A DNA stretch of 42,494 nt, from positions 1 to 42,494 of the forward strand of contig DKTZ01000001.1 in NCBI GenBank assembly GCA_002490425.1, in the 5' to 3' direction. Source of the DNA: Ruminococcaceae bacterium UBA7217. GTDB lineage: Bacteria; Bacillota; Clostridia; Oscillospirales; Acutalibacteraceae. Each line of letters begins with the position of its first letter. The first letter of the stretch is position 1. The notes under the pieces are model-generated. The model was not told the origin of the DNA. It did no database searches and saw only the letters and a program-made list of their open reading frames with translations. Of this stretch, positions 1 to 8,015 are shown piece after piece. The position numbers and the translations under genes were made by a program.

Positions 1-76
1 TTTCAGGGGCGCCGAGATTCAAAATTCCGCCTCAGTTCAATAGTTTCACTTTCAAGTGCGCCGAAATTTAATTTTT
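1..76. repeat. 76-bp direct repeat, copy 1
   Basis: Bases 1-76 recur at 568-643 with one visible mismatch (aaattt here, aagttt there). Both copies begin at the inner part of a ccccttt/aggggc palindrome and end with ttaattttt, which in copy 2 is the end of polA. The window starts exactly at this repeat, so copy 1 may extend further left. Confidence 0.9.
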
Positions 77-98
77 CACAGCTTATCTTTCTCGTCTC

Positions 99-137
99 CC
101 CTGAAAGGGGAGATGTCACGAAGTGACAGAGGGGTTC
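99..137. repeat. Left inverted repeat of the DUF559 cassette
   Basis: This stretch contains two small hairpins, cccctgaaagggg and tgtcacgaagtgaca, and then aggggt. The reverse complement of about 535-578 has the same layout: the same cccctgaaagggg, then gtcgagcagagcgagac, then gaggggt. The two copies therefore face each other around the DUF559 gene. The gene's stop codon directly abuts this copy. Confidence 0.8.
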
Positions 138-530
138 TTAAGGACAGAAAAATGTTTTGATTCCCAATCTCTCACATATTTCTCTATCAATTTCCAAACA
201 AACTCCTTCAAAGTTTGTATTAACATCGTAATTAGAATATCTTATAACCGATATACCAAATTCATTTATCATTTTTGTTCTGTAATCATCATAATTCATA
301 CCCTTTTTCGTAAAATGCTGACTTCCGTCAATTTCTATTATAACTTTTGCCTTTGAACAATAAAAGTCTGCAATATAATTTCCTATACTGCGTTGTCTGT
401 ATATTTTGATTGGATAATTTCTCAAAAAGCAAAACCACAGTCGCCGTTCTTGTTCAGTCATATTTTTTCGCAGCTCTCTTGACTGATTTTTAAGGTTATT
501 GTTATATCCGGTAAAGTTATACTTCTTCAT
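138..530 (-). CDS. DUF559 domain protein (restriction-endonuclease-like fold)
   Basis: This 130-residue protein matches the DUF559 family, small single-domain proteins related to the very-short-patch-repair and restriction endonuclease fold. The conserved core is visible: an N-terminal basic region with the ERRLWFCFLRN segment, then IADFYCSKAKVIIEIDGSQH, which carries the Asp, Glu-x-Asp and Gln-His positions expected for a metal-dependent nuclease. The C-terminal part (YDDYRTKMINEFGISVIRYSN) is also typical. Its substrate is not known. The gene is framed tightly by inverted repeats, and the right-hand repeat supplies the gagggg that probably acts as its ribosome binding site. It may be a passenger of a small repeat-bounded cassette. 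No transposase is present. Confidence 0.85.
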   Translation of the reverse strand: MKKYNFTGYNNNLKNQSRELRKNMTEQERRLWFCFLRNYPIKIYRQRSIGNYIADFYCSKAKVIIEIDGSQHFTKKGMNYDDYRTKMINEFGISVIRYSNYDVNTNFEGVCLEIDREICERLGIKTFFCP

Positions 531-534
531 GTTT

Positions 535-578
535 ACCCCTCAGTCTCGCTCTGCTCGACAGCTCCCCTTTCAGGGGCG
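535..578. repeat. Right inverted repeat of the DUF559 cassette
   Basis: It reads acccctcagtctc, then a gctctgctcgac hairpin half and ctcccctttcagggg, and is the inverted counterpart of 99-137. It lies immediately upstream of the DUF559 start codon on the - strand and overlaps the beginning of the second 76-bp direct repeat. Confidence 0.8.
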
Positions 579-643
579 CCGAGATTCAAAATTCCGCCTC
601 AGTTCAATAGTTTCACTTTCAAGTGCGCCGAAGTTTAATTTTT
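568..643. repeat. 76-bp direct repeat, copy 2
   Basis: This is the second copy of bases 1-76. Its last nine bases are the stop codon and final codons of polA. Copy 1 carries the same nine bases, so it contains a duplicated scrap of the polA end. That suggests the sequence now at 1-76 arose by duplication of polA-flanking DNA. Confidence 0.9.
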
Positions 644-3220
644 GGCATCATACCAAGTTTTTCCCACGCCTACATCGGCACGAAGTCTTACCTTCATTTT
701 ATAAGCGTTTTCCATTTCTTCGCTGAGAATTTTTGACGCCTTTTCGATTTCATCTTCCGGTGATTCCACAATAAGCTCGTCGTGCACCTGCAAAATAAGG
801 CGTGATTTCATGTTTTCTTTCAAAAGGCGTTCATATACACGCACCATGGCAATTTTGATTATATCCGCCGCAGTGCCCTGAATTGGCATATTCCTTGCTA
901 CTCTTTGACCGAATGCACGGAGCATTCCGTTTGAAGAGGATAATTCGGGGAGATAACGCCGCCTTTGCTGTAAAGTCATTACGAATCCTTGCTCAGTTGC
1001 AGTTTTAACGATATTTTCCATATATTCGTTAACGCCGCTGTAATGGTTAAGGTAACCTTTAATGTAATTGTCAGCCTCTTTCCGTGTTACACCAATGTCT
1101 TTAGCCAGAGAAAATGCACCTATTCCGTAAACAATACCGAAATTGACCGCCTTTGCACGGCTTCGCATTAAGGGAGTGACCATTTCCTGCGGCATACCGA
1201 AAACCTGCGATGCTGTTACTGTGTGAATGTCAATTTCATCATTAAAGGTGTCTATCATTACCTTATCGTCTGCAATGTGGGCGAGCACACGAAGTTCAAT
1301 CTGTGAATAGTCAGCGTCAGCAAGCAAACTTCCCTCAGGAGCTGTAAAGAATTTGCGCATCTCCTTGCCTATCTCCTTACGCACGGGAATATTCTGCAAA
1401 TTCGGCTCTGTTGAGGAAATTCTGCCCGTTCTCGTTTCGGTCTGAATAAACGACGAGTGTATTCTGTCGTCCTCGCAAACTGCCTTTAAAAGCCCTTCAC
1501 AGTAAGTGGAATAAAGCTTTGTAAGCGTTCTGTACCAAAGGATTTTACCCACAATCGGATAATCATTTTGAAGATTTTCAAGTATTTCGGCATTCGTTGA
1601 ATAGCCGCTTTTTGTTTTTTTGCCCGACGGAAGCTGTAATTTTTCAAAGAGCACAATTCCGAGCTGTTTTGGTGAATTTATGTTAAATTCTTCACCTGCA
1701 AGAGAATAAATTTCACCCTTTACAGTATCAATATCCTTTTTGATTTTGTCGCTGAATTCCGCAATTCCGTTAATATCAACCATCACGCCGATATGCTCCA
1801 TTGAGGCTAAAACCTTTGCAAGAGGCATTTCGATTTCATAAAGCAATTCATTTTGAGCATTGCTCTCAATTTTTGAGCGCAAAATCGGTTCAATTGCCCT
1901 GAGAACCGCACAGTTTTGGGCAAATTTACTGTCGCTTTGCACTGTTGGCGCAGGAATGTGGTATTCACTGCAAAGCCTTACCGCCGAATAGTCGGGAGAT
2001 GAGGGATTTAAGATATACCCCGCCAGCGATGTATCAAGCGAAACAGTGCTGATTTCTATATTATTCAAAAAGCCGAATCTGTAAAGATGCTTTGAATTAT
2101 CCGTTATTTTTTCTATACTTTTATCGGTTAATACGGCTGAAATAAAGTCAAATCCGTCTGCTTTATCAACCGTTAAACGGTAAATAACATTGGAATTTAA
2201 AAAGTAAAATTCAGGAGAAGAAAGATTGGAATAATCCGCCGTAAAATAATATTTGCCGTCATTTTTAATTTTTTTGAGCATCTCAACGCAATCAAAATCT
2301 TCCGCAAATTCAAGCTCCTGCTTTTTATTTTCTGTTTCATTTGCGGTAGACAATGAGTCAAAATTCAGCTTATCGAGAATTTTGAACATTTCAAGGTCGG
2401 AGAGTATATATTTTACTTTTTCTGCGTCTGCCTCGGCAGGAATTAAATCCTCCAAAGTGCCTATGGGAACATCTTTTACGATTTTGCCGAGCGTATAGCT
2501 TAAAAACGCGCTTTCCTTACCGGTTTGAAGCTTTGCGCGAAGTGTTTCCTTTATAGGCAAAGAGTCCAAGTTGTCATAAATATACTGAACAGAGCCGAAA
2601 TTTTTAATAAGCTCGCCTGCTGTTTTCTGACCCACACCCGCAACGCCGGGGATATTGTCCGAGCTGTCGCCCTGCAAAGCCTTAATATCAATCATCTGAA
2701 TAGGAGTAACACCGTACTCCTCCATAATTTTTTCGGGAGTATAGCGATCAGTTACGGTTGTTCCCATTTTTGTCCTCGGCAAGAGCACGGTTACATTGTC
2801 ACGGACGAGCTGAAACGAGTCACGGTCGCCCGTTGCAAGGTAGCACATATCGTTTTTATCGCACAAATCAGCAACAGTACCGAGAATGTCATCCGCCTCA
2901 AAGCCCTCTTTTTCAAGGATTTTATAGCCGAGGGCAGTAAGCAGTTCTTTCAGCACGGGCATTTGGCTTGCAAGCTCAGGCGGCATACCCTTACGCCCCG
3001 CTTTGTAGCCGTCATACATATTATGGCGGAAGGTAGGAGCGTGCAAATCAAAGGCAACTGCAACATATTGCGGTTTTGTTTCATCAAGCAGCTTCAGAAA
3101 AATGTTCATAAAACCGTAGATTCCGTTTGTGAATCTGCCGTCCTTTGTTGTTAAAAGCCGTATTCCGTAAAAGGCACGGTTTAAAATGCTGTTGCCGTCA
3201 ATAACAAGTATATTATTCAT
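635..3220 (-). CDS. polA: DNA polymerase I
   Basis: Family A DNA polymerase of 861 residues, used for Okazaki-fragment maturation and repair synthesis. The N-terminal ~290 residues are the 5' nuclease (LVIDGNSILNRAFYG, the acidic EGFEADDILGT segment, and the ALQGDSSDNIPGVAGVG helix-hairpin-helix). The middle domain (~300-470) lacks the DxE and other acidic motifs of the 3'-5' proofreading exonuclease, as in many Firmicutes. The polymerase domain has RTGRISSTEPNLQNIPVR, motif A ADYSQIELRVLAH, the O-helix RSRAKAVNFGIVYG and motif C QVHDELIVE. The start has GGAG nine bases upstream. Its 3' end lies inside the 76-bp direct repeat. Confidence 0.98.
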   Translation of the reverse strand: MNNILVIDGNSILNRAFYGIRLLTTKDGRFTNGIYGFMNIFLKLLDETKPQYVAVAFDLHAPTFRHNMYDGYKAGRKGMPPELASQMPVLKELLTALGYKILEKEGFEADDILGTVADLCDKNDMCYLATGDRDSFQLVRDNVTVLLPRTKMGTTVTDRYTPEKIMEEYGVTPIQMIDIKALQGDSSDNIPGVAGVGQKTAGELIKNFGSVQYIYDNLDSLPIKETLRAKLQTGKESAFLSYTLGKIVKDVPIGTLEDLIPAEADAEKVKYILSDLEMFKILDKLNFDSLSTANETENKKQELEFAEDFDCVEMLKKIKNDGKYYFTADYSNLSSPEFYFLNSNVIYRLTVDKADGFDFISAVLTDKSIEKITDNSKHLYRFGFLNNIEISTVSLDTSLAGYILNPSSPDYSAVRLCSEYHIPAPTVQSDSKFAQNCAVLRAIEPILRSKIESNAQNELLYEIEMPLAKVLASMEHIGVMVDINGIAEFSDKIKKDIDTVKGEIYSLAGEEFNINSPKQLGIVLFEKLQLPSGKKTKSGYSTNAEILENLQNDYPIVGKILWYRTLTKLYSTYCEGLLKAVCEDDRIHSSFIQTETRTGRISSTEPNLQNIPVRKEIGKEMRKFFTAPEGSLLADADYSQIELRVLAHIADDKVMIDTFNDEIDIHTVTASQVFGMPQEMVTPLMRSRAKAVNFGIVYGIGAFSLAKDIGVTRKEADNYIKGYLNHYSGVNEYMENIVKTATEQGFVMTLQQRRRYLPELSSSNGMLRAFGQRVARNMPIQGTAADIIKIAMVRVYERLLKENMKSRLILQVHDELIVESPEDEIEKASKILSEEMENAYKMKVRLRADVGVGKTWYDAKN

Positions 3221-3351
3221 AATTTATTCTCCAAGTAAAATAATCTGATTTTAATCTAATTTTTTTCATTATATATTGTATCACAAACTGTATATATTTT
3301 CTACATAAATTTAACTCTGACAAAAAAATTTAAAAAATTTGCAAAAAAGTG

Positions 3352-3380
3352 TTGACAAATATTCTTCCCCGTGATAAACT
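3352..3380 (+). promoter_or_regulatory. Promoter of the trp supply operon
   Basis: A consensus TTGACA at 3352-3357 and TAAACT (4 of 6 matches) at 3375-3380 are separated by 17 bases, just upstream of the T-box leader. Confidence 0.75.
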
Positions 3381-3394
3381 TTAGAAAATTCAAT

Positions 3395-3668
3395 ATTCCA
3401 CGCAAACCTTTGAGAAAGAGTAGTAGCTGTTACGAAGAGTTTTAAGAGAGCCGCCGTTGGTGTGAGTGCGGTAACGGGAATTTCAGTGAATGGACTTTTG
3501 AGGGCAAACCGAACGGAAACGATTAGGGGCGACGGAGGGCAACCGTTACAGTGCTTAGCGTATGTTAGTACGCAGTGAGTGCATATCATTTGATATGAAT
3601 TTGGGTGGTACCGCAGGTTTAATGTTTATTCCCTGTCCCAGTAGTTTTTACTGTGGCAGGTTTTTTTA
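3395..3668 (+). promoter_or_regulatory. T-box leader, Trp specifier (UGG)
   Basis: This is a T-box riboswitch that reads tRNA charging. It shows the AGTAGTAG side of the specifier loop, an AGAGAG bulge, the distal loop GGTGTGAG, GAATGGACTTTTGAG on the 3' side, and the T-box core gggtggtaccgc at 3603-3614. By spacing to the downstream GAG and by lower-stem pairing (GAAAG with CTTTT), the specifier is TGG at 3491-3493, decoding tryptophan. This matches the downstream trpB. A terminator stem (3632-3660) followed by seven T's completes it. Uncharged tRNA-Trp should allow readthrough. Confidence 0.93.
3632..3667 (+). terminator. T-box terminator (Trp)
   Basis: The stem cctgtcccagta / tactgtggcagg with a short loop is followed by TTTTTTT. 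It lies directly after the antiterminator core of the Trp T-box and is the regulated termination site. Confidence 0.85.
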
Positions 3669-3689
3669 TTTTTCTTAGGAGTGAAAATA

Positions 3690-3728
3690 ATGTTTATACT
3701 TAAAAAGCGATGGCGAAACGACGAATAA
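3690..3728 (+). CDS. Possible 12-residue leader peptide MFILKKRWRNDE
   Basis: An AGGAGTG ribosome site stands eight bases before an ATG that opens a 12-codon frame with one Trp codon. It lies between the T-box terminator and the first operon gene. It may be a translated leader or chance. No downstream attenuator hairpin was seen between it and the next gene. Confidence 0.3.
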   Translation: MFILKKRWRNDE

Positions 3729-3803
3729 CTTTTCAAAACAACTTATTTTATAACATCAACAACAAAACAAACATTATTTTTTAATTTGAAAGGACAGTTT
3801 ATT

Positions 3804-4907
3804 ATGAAAAAATATATTGCAATTATTCTCGCACTTGTACTTACAATCACTTGCTTTGCTGCTTGCGGCAAAAAAGACGACACGGCAGGAAAAACAGAAA
3901 ACAAAATTGTAATAGGTCTTCTTTATGATGTAGGTCAGGATTCCTCAACAACACCCATTAACGACGCAAAAGCTTTTCTTGATTCAAAGGGCATTGCTTA
4001 CAAGGAATACACAGGCAGAACCGTTGACGAAATAAGCCTTGCAGTAGACAGCACGATTGCAGACAAGGTTTCGGCAATATTCACTCCCACAGACAACTCA
4101 ATTATGACGGCTGAGCTTTCAATTTACGAAAAGCTTGCTGAGGCGGGTATCCCCCATTTCACAGGCGCTGACTCGTTTGCACTTAACGGTGCATTTCTCG
4201 GCTACGGTGTTGACTACGCTAACCTCGGCGTTGAAACCGCCAATATGATTGCAGAGGTTTTAATTGACGGCAAAGATACTGCGACTCTTCCCGTAAAGGC
4301 ATTCGACAACGGCACAGCAACAATCAACACTGAAATCTGTGCAAAGCTTGGCTACGACTTCAAGACAGTATCAGAAAAATATGCACCTTACTGCCAGAAA
4401 ATAAATGAAATCAAAACAAGCGAGGCTTTTGAAGACCCCAACGCATCAAATCCTGCTTCTAAACTCGCATCAGGCACAATAGGTGCTGAAAATGCCGAAA
4501 AGACATTTACAGTAGGCATTTGCAACTATGTTGACGATGCATCTCTTAACCAGATTGCAAGCAACCTTAAAGTACAGCTTGACAAAATCGGCAAAGAAAA
4601 AAATGTGTCTTTCGTTATTAAATATGACAACTGCAACGCTGACTCAAATGTACTCAGCCAGATTATTGCAGGCTTTGAGGCTGACAAGGTTGACCTTATG
4701 GTAGGCATTGCAACTCCTGTTGCCATGGCCATGCAAGCAGCTACAGAAGACGGCAAAACTCCCGTTATCTTCTCTGCTGTTTCAGACCCTGTAGGTACAA
4801 ATCTTGTAGCTTCACTTGAAGCTCCCGGCAAAAACATTACGGGAACATCGGACTACCTTGACACAAAAGCTATTTTCAATCTTATTCTTGCAACATTAGA
4901 GAAATAA
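3804..4907 (+). CDS. trpX: TrpX-like ABC substrate-binding lipoprotein, halves permuted
   Basis: This 367-residue lipoprotein probably captures tryptophan (or an indole compound) for the permease and ATPase encoded next. A signal peptide ends in a lipobox (ITCFAAC, Cys near residue 20). The family (ABC_sub_bind, TrpX) normally begins with a VGI-x-Q/N-Y domain and ends with the half containing GLLYD and the IPTDN-like motif. Here the order is reversed. The usual C-terminal half (VIGLLYDVG, FTPTDNSIMTAE, DYANLGVETANMIAEVL) comes first. The usual N-terminal half (FTVGICNYVDDASLNQI, MVGIATPVAMAMQAAT, FSAVSDPVGTNLV, NITGTSDYLD) follows from about residue 228 and ends at the hinge. The start at 3804 is preferred over an upstream TTG because of the GAAAGGA site. 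The T-box supports a Trp-related ligand, which is not proven. Confidence 0.85.
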   Translation: MKKYIAIILALVLTITCFAACGKKDDTAGKTENKIVIGLLYDVGQDSSTTPINDAKAFLDSKGIAYKEYTGRTVDEISLAVDSTIADKVSAIFTPTDNSIMTAELSIYEKLAEAGIPHFTGADSFALNGAFLGYGVDYANLGVETANMIAEVLIDGKDTATLPVKAFDNGTATINTEICAKLGYDFKTVSEKYAPYCQKINEIKTSEAFEDPNASNPASKLASGTIGAENAEKTFTVGICNYVDDASLNQIASNLKVQLDKIGKEKNVSFVIKYDNCNADSNVLSQIIAGFEADKVDLMVGIATPVAMAMQAATEDGKTPVIFSAVSDPVGTNLVASLEAPGKNITGTSDYLDTKAIFNLILATLEK

Positions 4908-4930
4908 TATTTAAACTATGTAAAACACGC

Positions 4931-4960
4931 AAACAGATAGTCCGCACGGATTATCTGTTT
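4931..4960 (+). promoter_or_regulatory. Intercistronic hairpin between trpX and trpY
   Basis: The sequence aaacagatagtcc / ggattatctgttt forms a 13-bp stem with loop gcac. No T-run follows, so it is more likely an mRNA 3'-end stabiliser that allows higher lipoprotein expression than a full terminator. Confidence 0.6.
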
Positions 4961-4983
4961 GTATTAAGGTGAGAAGTGATTTT

Positions 4984-5916
4984 ATGGATATAAACTCAAT
5001 TTTAGCCCTCGGTGAAAATGCCTTACAGTTAGGCCTTATCAGCTCGCTTACGGTATTGGCGCTGTTTTTAAGCTATTCAATGCTCAATGTGTGCGACCTT
5101 TCAACAGACGGCTGTTTCACCCTCGGCGCAACGGTGGGCGCTGTTGTCGCAATAGCGGGGCACCCTCTCCTGTCAATCCCTGCGGCAATGGCGGCAGGCG
5201 TTATTTCGGGATTTATTACAGCATTTTTGCAGACCAAAATGGGCATTAACAGTCTGCTTGCAGGTATTATTGTAAATACAGGTCTTTATTCCGTCAATAT
5301 TGCGGTTATGGGTAACTCCTCCTTACTTAATATGAACAGAACAAAGACTGTTTTCACAATGCTTAAATCAGTTCTTGAAAACACACCCTTTTCTCAGGAA
5401 TATGTACTTATAATCGCACTGATTGCGGTAATATTTGTTGTTATATTCTTGTCACTGTTTCTCAGAACAAAGCTTGGACTTGCCATCAGAGCCACGGGCG
5501 ACAATCCCGATATGGTTCGCTCTTCATCAATCAACCCCGTTTTCACAACTATTGTAGGTCTTTGCATTTCAAACTCATTCACAGCACTTTCGGGCTGTCT
5601 GCTTGCACAGTCGCAAAAATCGGTCAATATTGACATAGGCACGGGTATGGTTACAATCGCGCTCGCTTCGCTTCTTATCGGCGGAATATTCCTCGGCAAG
5701 GGCAAAATACCGCTCAGAGCTGTAGGTGTGGTTCTCGGCTCAATTATATTCAGAGTTATTTACACGGTAGCACTCCGCTTTGATATGCCTGCATATATGC
5801 TCAAGCTCGTATCATCTGTTATTGTTATTATTGCAATTTCCGCACCGTACATTAAATCTAAGCTGCCGACTTTTAAAAGAAAGCTGCTGTTGAAAGCAGG
5901 AAAGGAGGCGGCGTAA
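4984..5916 (+). CDS. trpY: TrpY-like ABC transporter permease
   Basis: This 310-residue integral membrane protein belongs to the BPD_transp_2 permease family used by TrpXYZ and by branched-chain amino acid and ribose importers. Eight or so hydrophobic segments are visible, plus family motifs such as NVCDLSTDGCFTLGA near the N-terminus, GINSLLAGIIVNTGLYSVNI, LGLAIRATGDNPDMVRSSSI (the ATPase-contact loop) and LIGGIFLGKGKIPLRAVG. The start at 4984 follows AAGGTGAG; a GTG 15 bases upstream overlaps this site and is less likely. The stop overlaps the next start by one base (TAATG), so the permease and ATPase are translationally coupled. The ligand is inferred from the Trp T-box. Confidence 0.88.
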   Translation: MDINSILALGENALQLGLISSLTVLALFLSYSMLNVCDLSTDGCFTLGATVGAVVAIAGHPLLSIPAAMAAGVISGFITAFLQTKMGINSLLAGIIVNTGLYSVNIAVMGNSSLLNMNRTKTVFTMLKSVLENTPFSQEYVLIIALIAVIFVVIFLSLFLRTKLGLAIRATGDNPDMVRSSSINPVFTTIVGLCISNSFTALSGCLLAQSQKSVNIDIGTGMVTIALASLLIGGIFLGKGKIPLRAVGVVLGSIIFRVIYTVALRFDMPAYMLKLVSSVIVIIAISAPYIKSKLPTFKRKLLLKAGKEAA

Positions 5917-6701
5917 TGCTCACTTTATCTCATATTTCAAAGACTTTTAACCCAGGGACTGTAAATGCCAAAACTGCGCTTAACGATTTATCCTTTCACG
6001 CAGATAAAGGCGATTTTGTCACAATAATCGGTGCTAACGGAGCAGGTAAATCCACACTGTTCAACGCAATATCGGGCAGTTTTATGACTGACAGCGGTCG
6101 GATTTCACTTGACGGTAAGGATATTACGCTGATGCCCGAATTTAAAAGAGCACGCCAAATCGGCAGGCTTTTCCAAGACCCGATGAGAGGTTCTGCCCCC
6201 GGAATGAGCATTGAGGAAAACCTATCTCTTGCGGCAGGGCACGGCGGTTGGATGAGCAGTATTTCAAAAAAAGATAAAGCAAATTTTCGTGAAAAGCTCG
6301 CACTGCTCGGAATGGGACTTGAGGACAGAATGAAACAGCCCGTAGGGCTTCTTTCGGGCGGTCAAAGACAGGCACTCACACTAATGATGGCAACATTTAA
6401 TCCGCCTAAAGTGTTACTGCTTGACGAGCACACGGCGGCGCTTGACCCGGGAACTGCCGAAAAGGTACTTGCCATTACAAAGCAGATTGTCGAAGAAAAC
6501 GGTCTTACCTGCCTTATGATTACGCACAATATGCAGTCGGCACTTGACCTCGGCAACAGAACAATTATGATGAACAGCGGTAACATTGTTTATGACGTTT
6601 CTGGCGATGACAGAAAGAATCTGACAGTTAATGACCTGCTTCTTAAATTTAAGGAGTCGGTAGGAAAAGAGCTTGACAACGACAGAATGTTGCTCTCATA
6701 A
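5916..6701 (+). CDS. trpZ: TrpZ-like ABC transporter ATP-binding protein
   Basis: This 261-residue cytoplasmic ATPase would energise the importer. Walker A GANGAGKST is near residue 41, the Q-loop region is RLFQDPMRGSAPGMS, the signature is LSGGQRQ, Walker B is VLLLDEHTAALDP, and the switch histidine is in MITHNMQSAL. The DEHTAALDP form of Walker B is typical of TrpZ-type ATPases. A strong AAAGGAGG lies seven bases upstream of the ATG, inside the end of the permease gene. It is followed by trpB after 38 bases, in the same operon. Confidence 0.9.
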   Translation: MLTLSHISKTFNPGTVNAKTALNDLSFHADKGDFVTIIGANGAGKSTLFNAISGSFMTDSGRISLDGKDITLMPEFKRARQIGRLFQDPMRGSAPGMSIEENLSLAAGHGGWMSSISKKDKANFREKLALLGMGLEDRMKQPVGLLSGGQRQALTLMMATFNPPKVLLLDEHTAALDPGTAEKVLAITKQIVEENGLTCLMITHNMQSALDLGNRTIMMNSGNIVYDVSGDDRKNLTVNDLLLKFKESVGKELDNDRMLLS

Positions 6702-6739
6702 TTAAAGATATAATTTTTATACCTTAAAGGAGATATATA

Positions 6740-7957
6740 ATGATTTACAAAGATGTAGATTTTAACAACTATTTTAAAAACTATCCCGATGAAAACGGGT
6801 ATTTCGGCAAATACGGCGGGGCATATATTCCCGACGAGTTAAAGGCGGCTATGCAGGAAATCACAGAGGCTTACTACACCATTGGTCAGTCACGCAATTT
6901 CATTGCAGAACTGAGAAGAATCCGTAAGGAATTTCAGGGCAGACCCACTCCCGTAACACACCTTGCAAGGCTTTCGGAAAGCCTCGGCAATGTTCAGCTT
7001 TACGCAAAGCGTGAGGATTTAAACCACACAGGCGCTCACAAGCTTAACCACTGTATGGGCGAGGCGCTCCTTGCTAAATATATGGGCAAGAAAAAGGTTA
7101 TAGCCGAAACGGGCGCAGGTCAGCACGGCGTTGCACTTGCTACTGCGGCGGCGTACTTCGGACTTGAATGTGACATTTATATGGGCTCGGTTGACATCAA
7201 AAAGCAGGCGCCCAATGTTGCAAGAATGAAGATTTTAGGTGCAAATGTTGTTGAGGTTACAGACGGACTTGCAACGCTTAAAGAGGCTGTTGACGCAGCG
7301 TTTGCGGCATACTCTAAGGAATACAAGGACTGCATTTACTGCATAGGCTCGGTTGTAGGCCCTCACCCGTTCCCGATGATGGTGCGTGATTTCCAGAGCG
7401 TTGTGGGAATTGAAGCAAGAGAGCAGTTTACTGAAATGACAGGTCATTTGCCTGATGCCGTTGTTGCATGTGTCGGAGGCGGCTCAAATGCGGCAGGCTT
7501 TTTCTCAGGCTTTTTGAATGACCCTGTTGACATTATCGGTGTTGAACCTCTCGGCAGAGGTCCTAAGCTCGGCGACCATGCCGCAAGCCTTAAATTCGGC
7601 ACAGAGGGCGTTATGCACGGCTTTAACAGCATTATGCTCAAGGACGAAAACGGCGACCCTGCACCTGTTTACTCGGTTGCAAGCGGTCTTGATTACCCGT
7701 CCTCAGGCCCTGAGCACGCATTTCTTCAGGAAATCGGCAGAGCGAAATATGACGTTGTTGACGATGAAGAAACGATCGACGCATTTTACAGGCTTTCTCG
7801 CCTTGAGGGAATTATTCCTGCTATTGAAAGCTCGCACGCTGTTGCTTATGCCATTAAAATGGCAAAGAAGATGAATCACGGGTCAATTCTTATTAACCTT
7901 TCGGGCAGAGGCGATAAGGATATGGATTATATTATTGAAAAATACGGTATAAGATAA
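6740..7957 (+). CDS. trpB: Tryptophan synthase beta chain (no trpA alongside)
   Basis: This 405-residue PLP enzyme condenses indole with L-serine to give tryptophan. The PLP lysine lies in HTGAHKLNH, the catalytic Glu in AETGAGQHG, the phosphate-binding loop is CVGGGSNA, and the C-terminal SGRGDKD is intact. The sequence is of the common TrpB1 type. No trpA, trpC, trpD, trpE or trpF is in the operon. The gene instead follows a Trp-type importer under a Trp T-box, which suggests use of external indole plus tryptophan import rather than full synthesis. A trpA elsewhere in the genome cannot be excluded. AAGGAGAT precedes the ATG. Confidence 0.95.
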   Translation: MIYKDVDFNNYFKNYPDENGYFGKYGGAYIPDELKAAMQEITEAYYTIGQSRNFIAELRRIRKEFQGRPTPVTHLARLSESLGNVQLYAKREDLNHTGAHKLNHCMGEALLAKYMGKKKVIAETGAGQHGVALATAAAYFGLECDIYMGSVDIKKQAPNVARMKILGANVVEVTDGLATLKEAVDAAFAAYSKEYKDCIYCIGSVVGPHPFPMMVRDFQSVVGIEAREQFTEMTGHLPDAVVACVGGGSNAAGFFSGFLNDPVDIIGVEPLGRGPKLGDHAASLKFGTEGVMHGFNSIMLKDENGDPAPVYSVASGLDYPSSGPEHAFLQEIGRAKYDVVDDEETIDAFYRLSRLEGIIPAIESSHAVAYAIKMAKKMNHGSILINLSGRGDKDMDYIIEKYGIR

Positions 7958-7972
7958 AATTCTAAGAAGAAA

Positions 7973-8010
7973 GCCGAGATTCACTGACGAACGGTGAATT
8001 TCGGCTTTTT
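7973..8010 (+). terminator. Terminator of the trp operon
   Basis: The 12-bp stem gccgagattcac / gtgaatttcggc with one G-U pair is followed by TTTTT. It lies 16 bases after the trpB stop. Confidence 0.9.
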
Positions 8011-8015
8011 GATAT

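Noticed and set aside
2525..3154. 209-codon open frame on the + strand opposite polA
   Set aside because: It lies wholly antisense to the 5' nuclease domain of polA, has no ribosome site and shows no recognisable motif.
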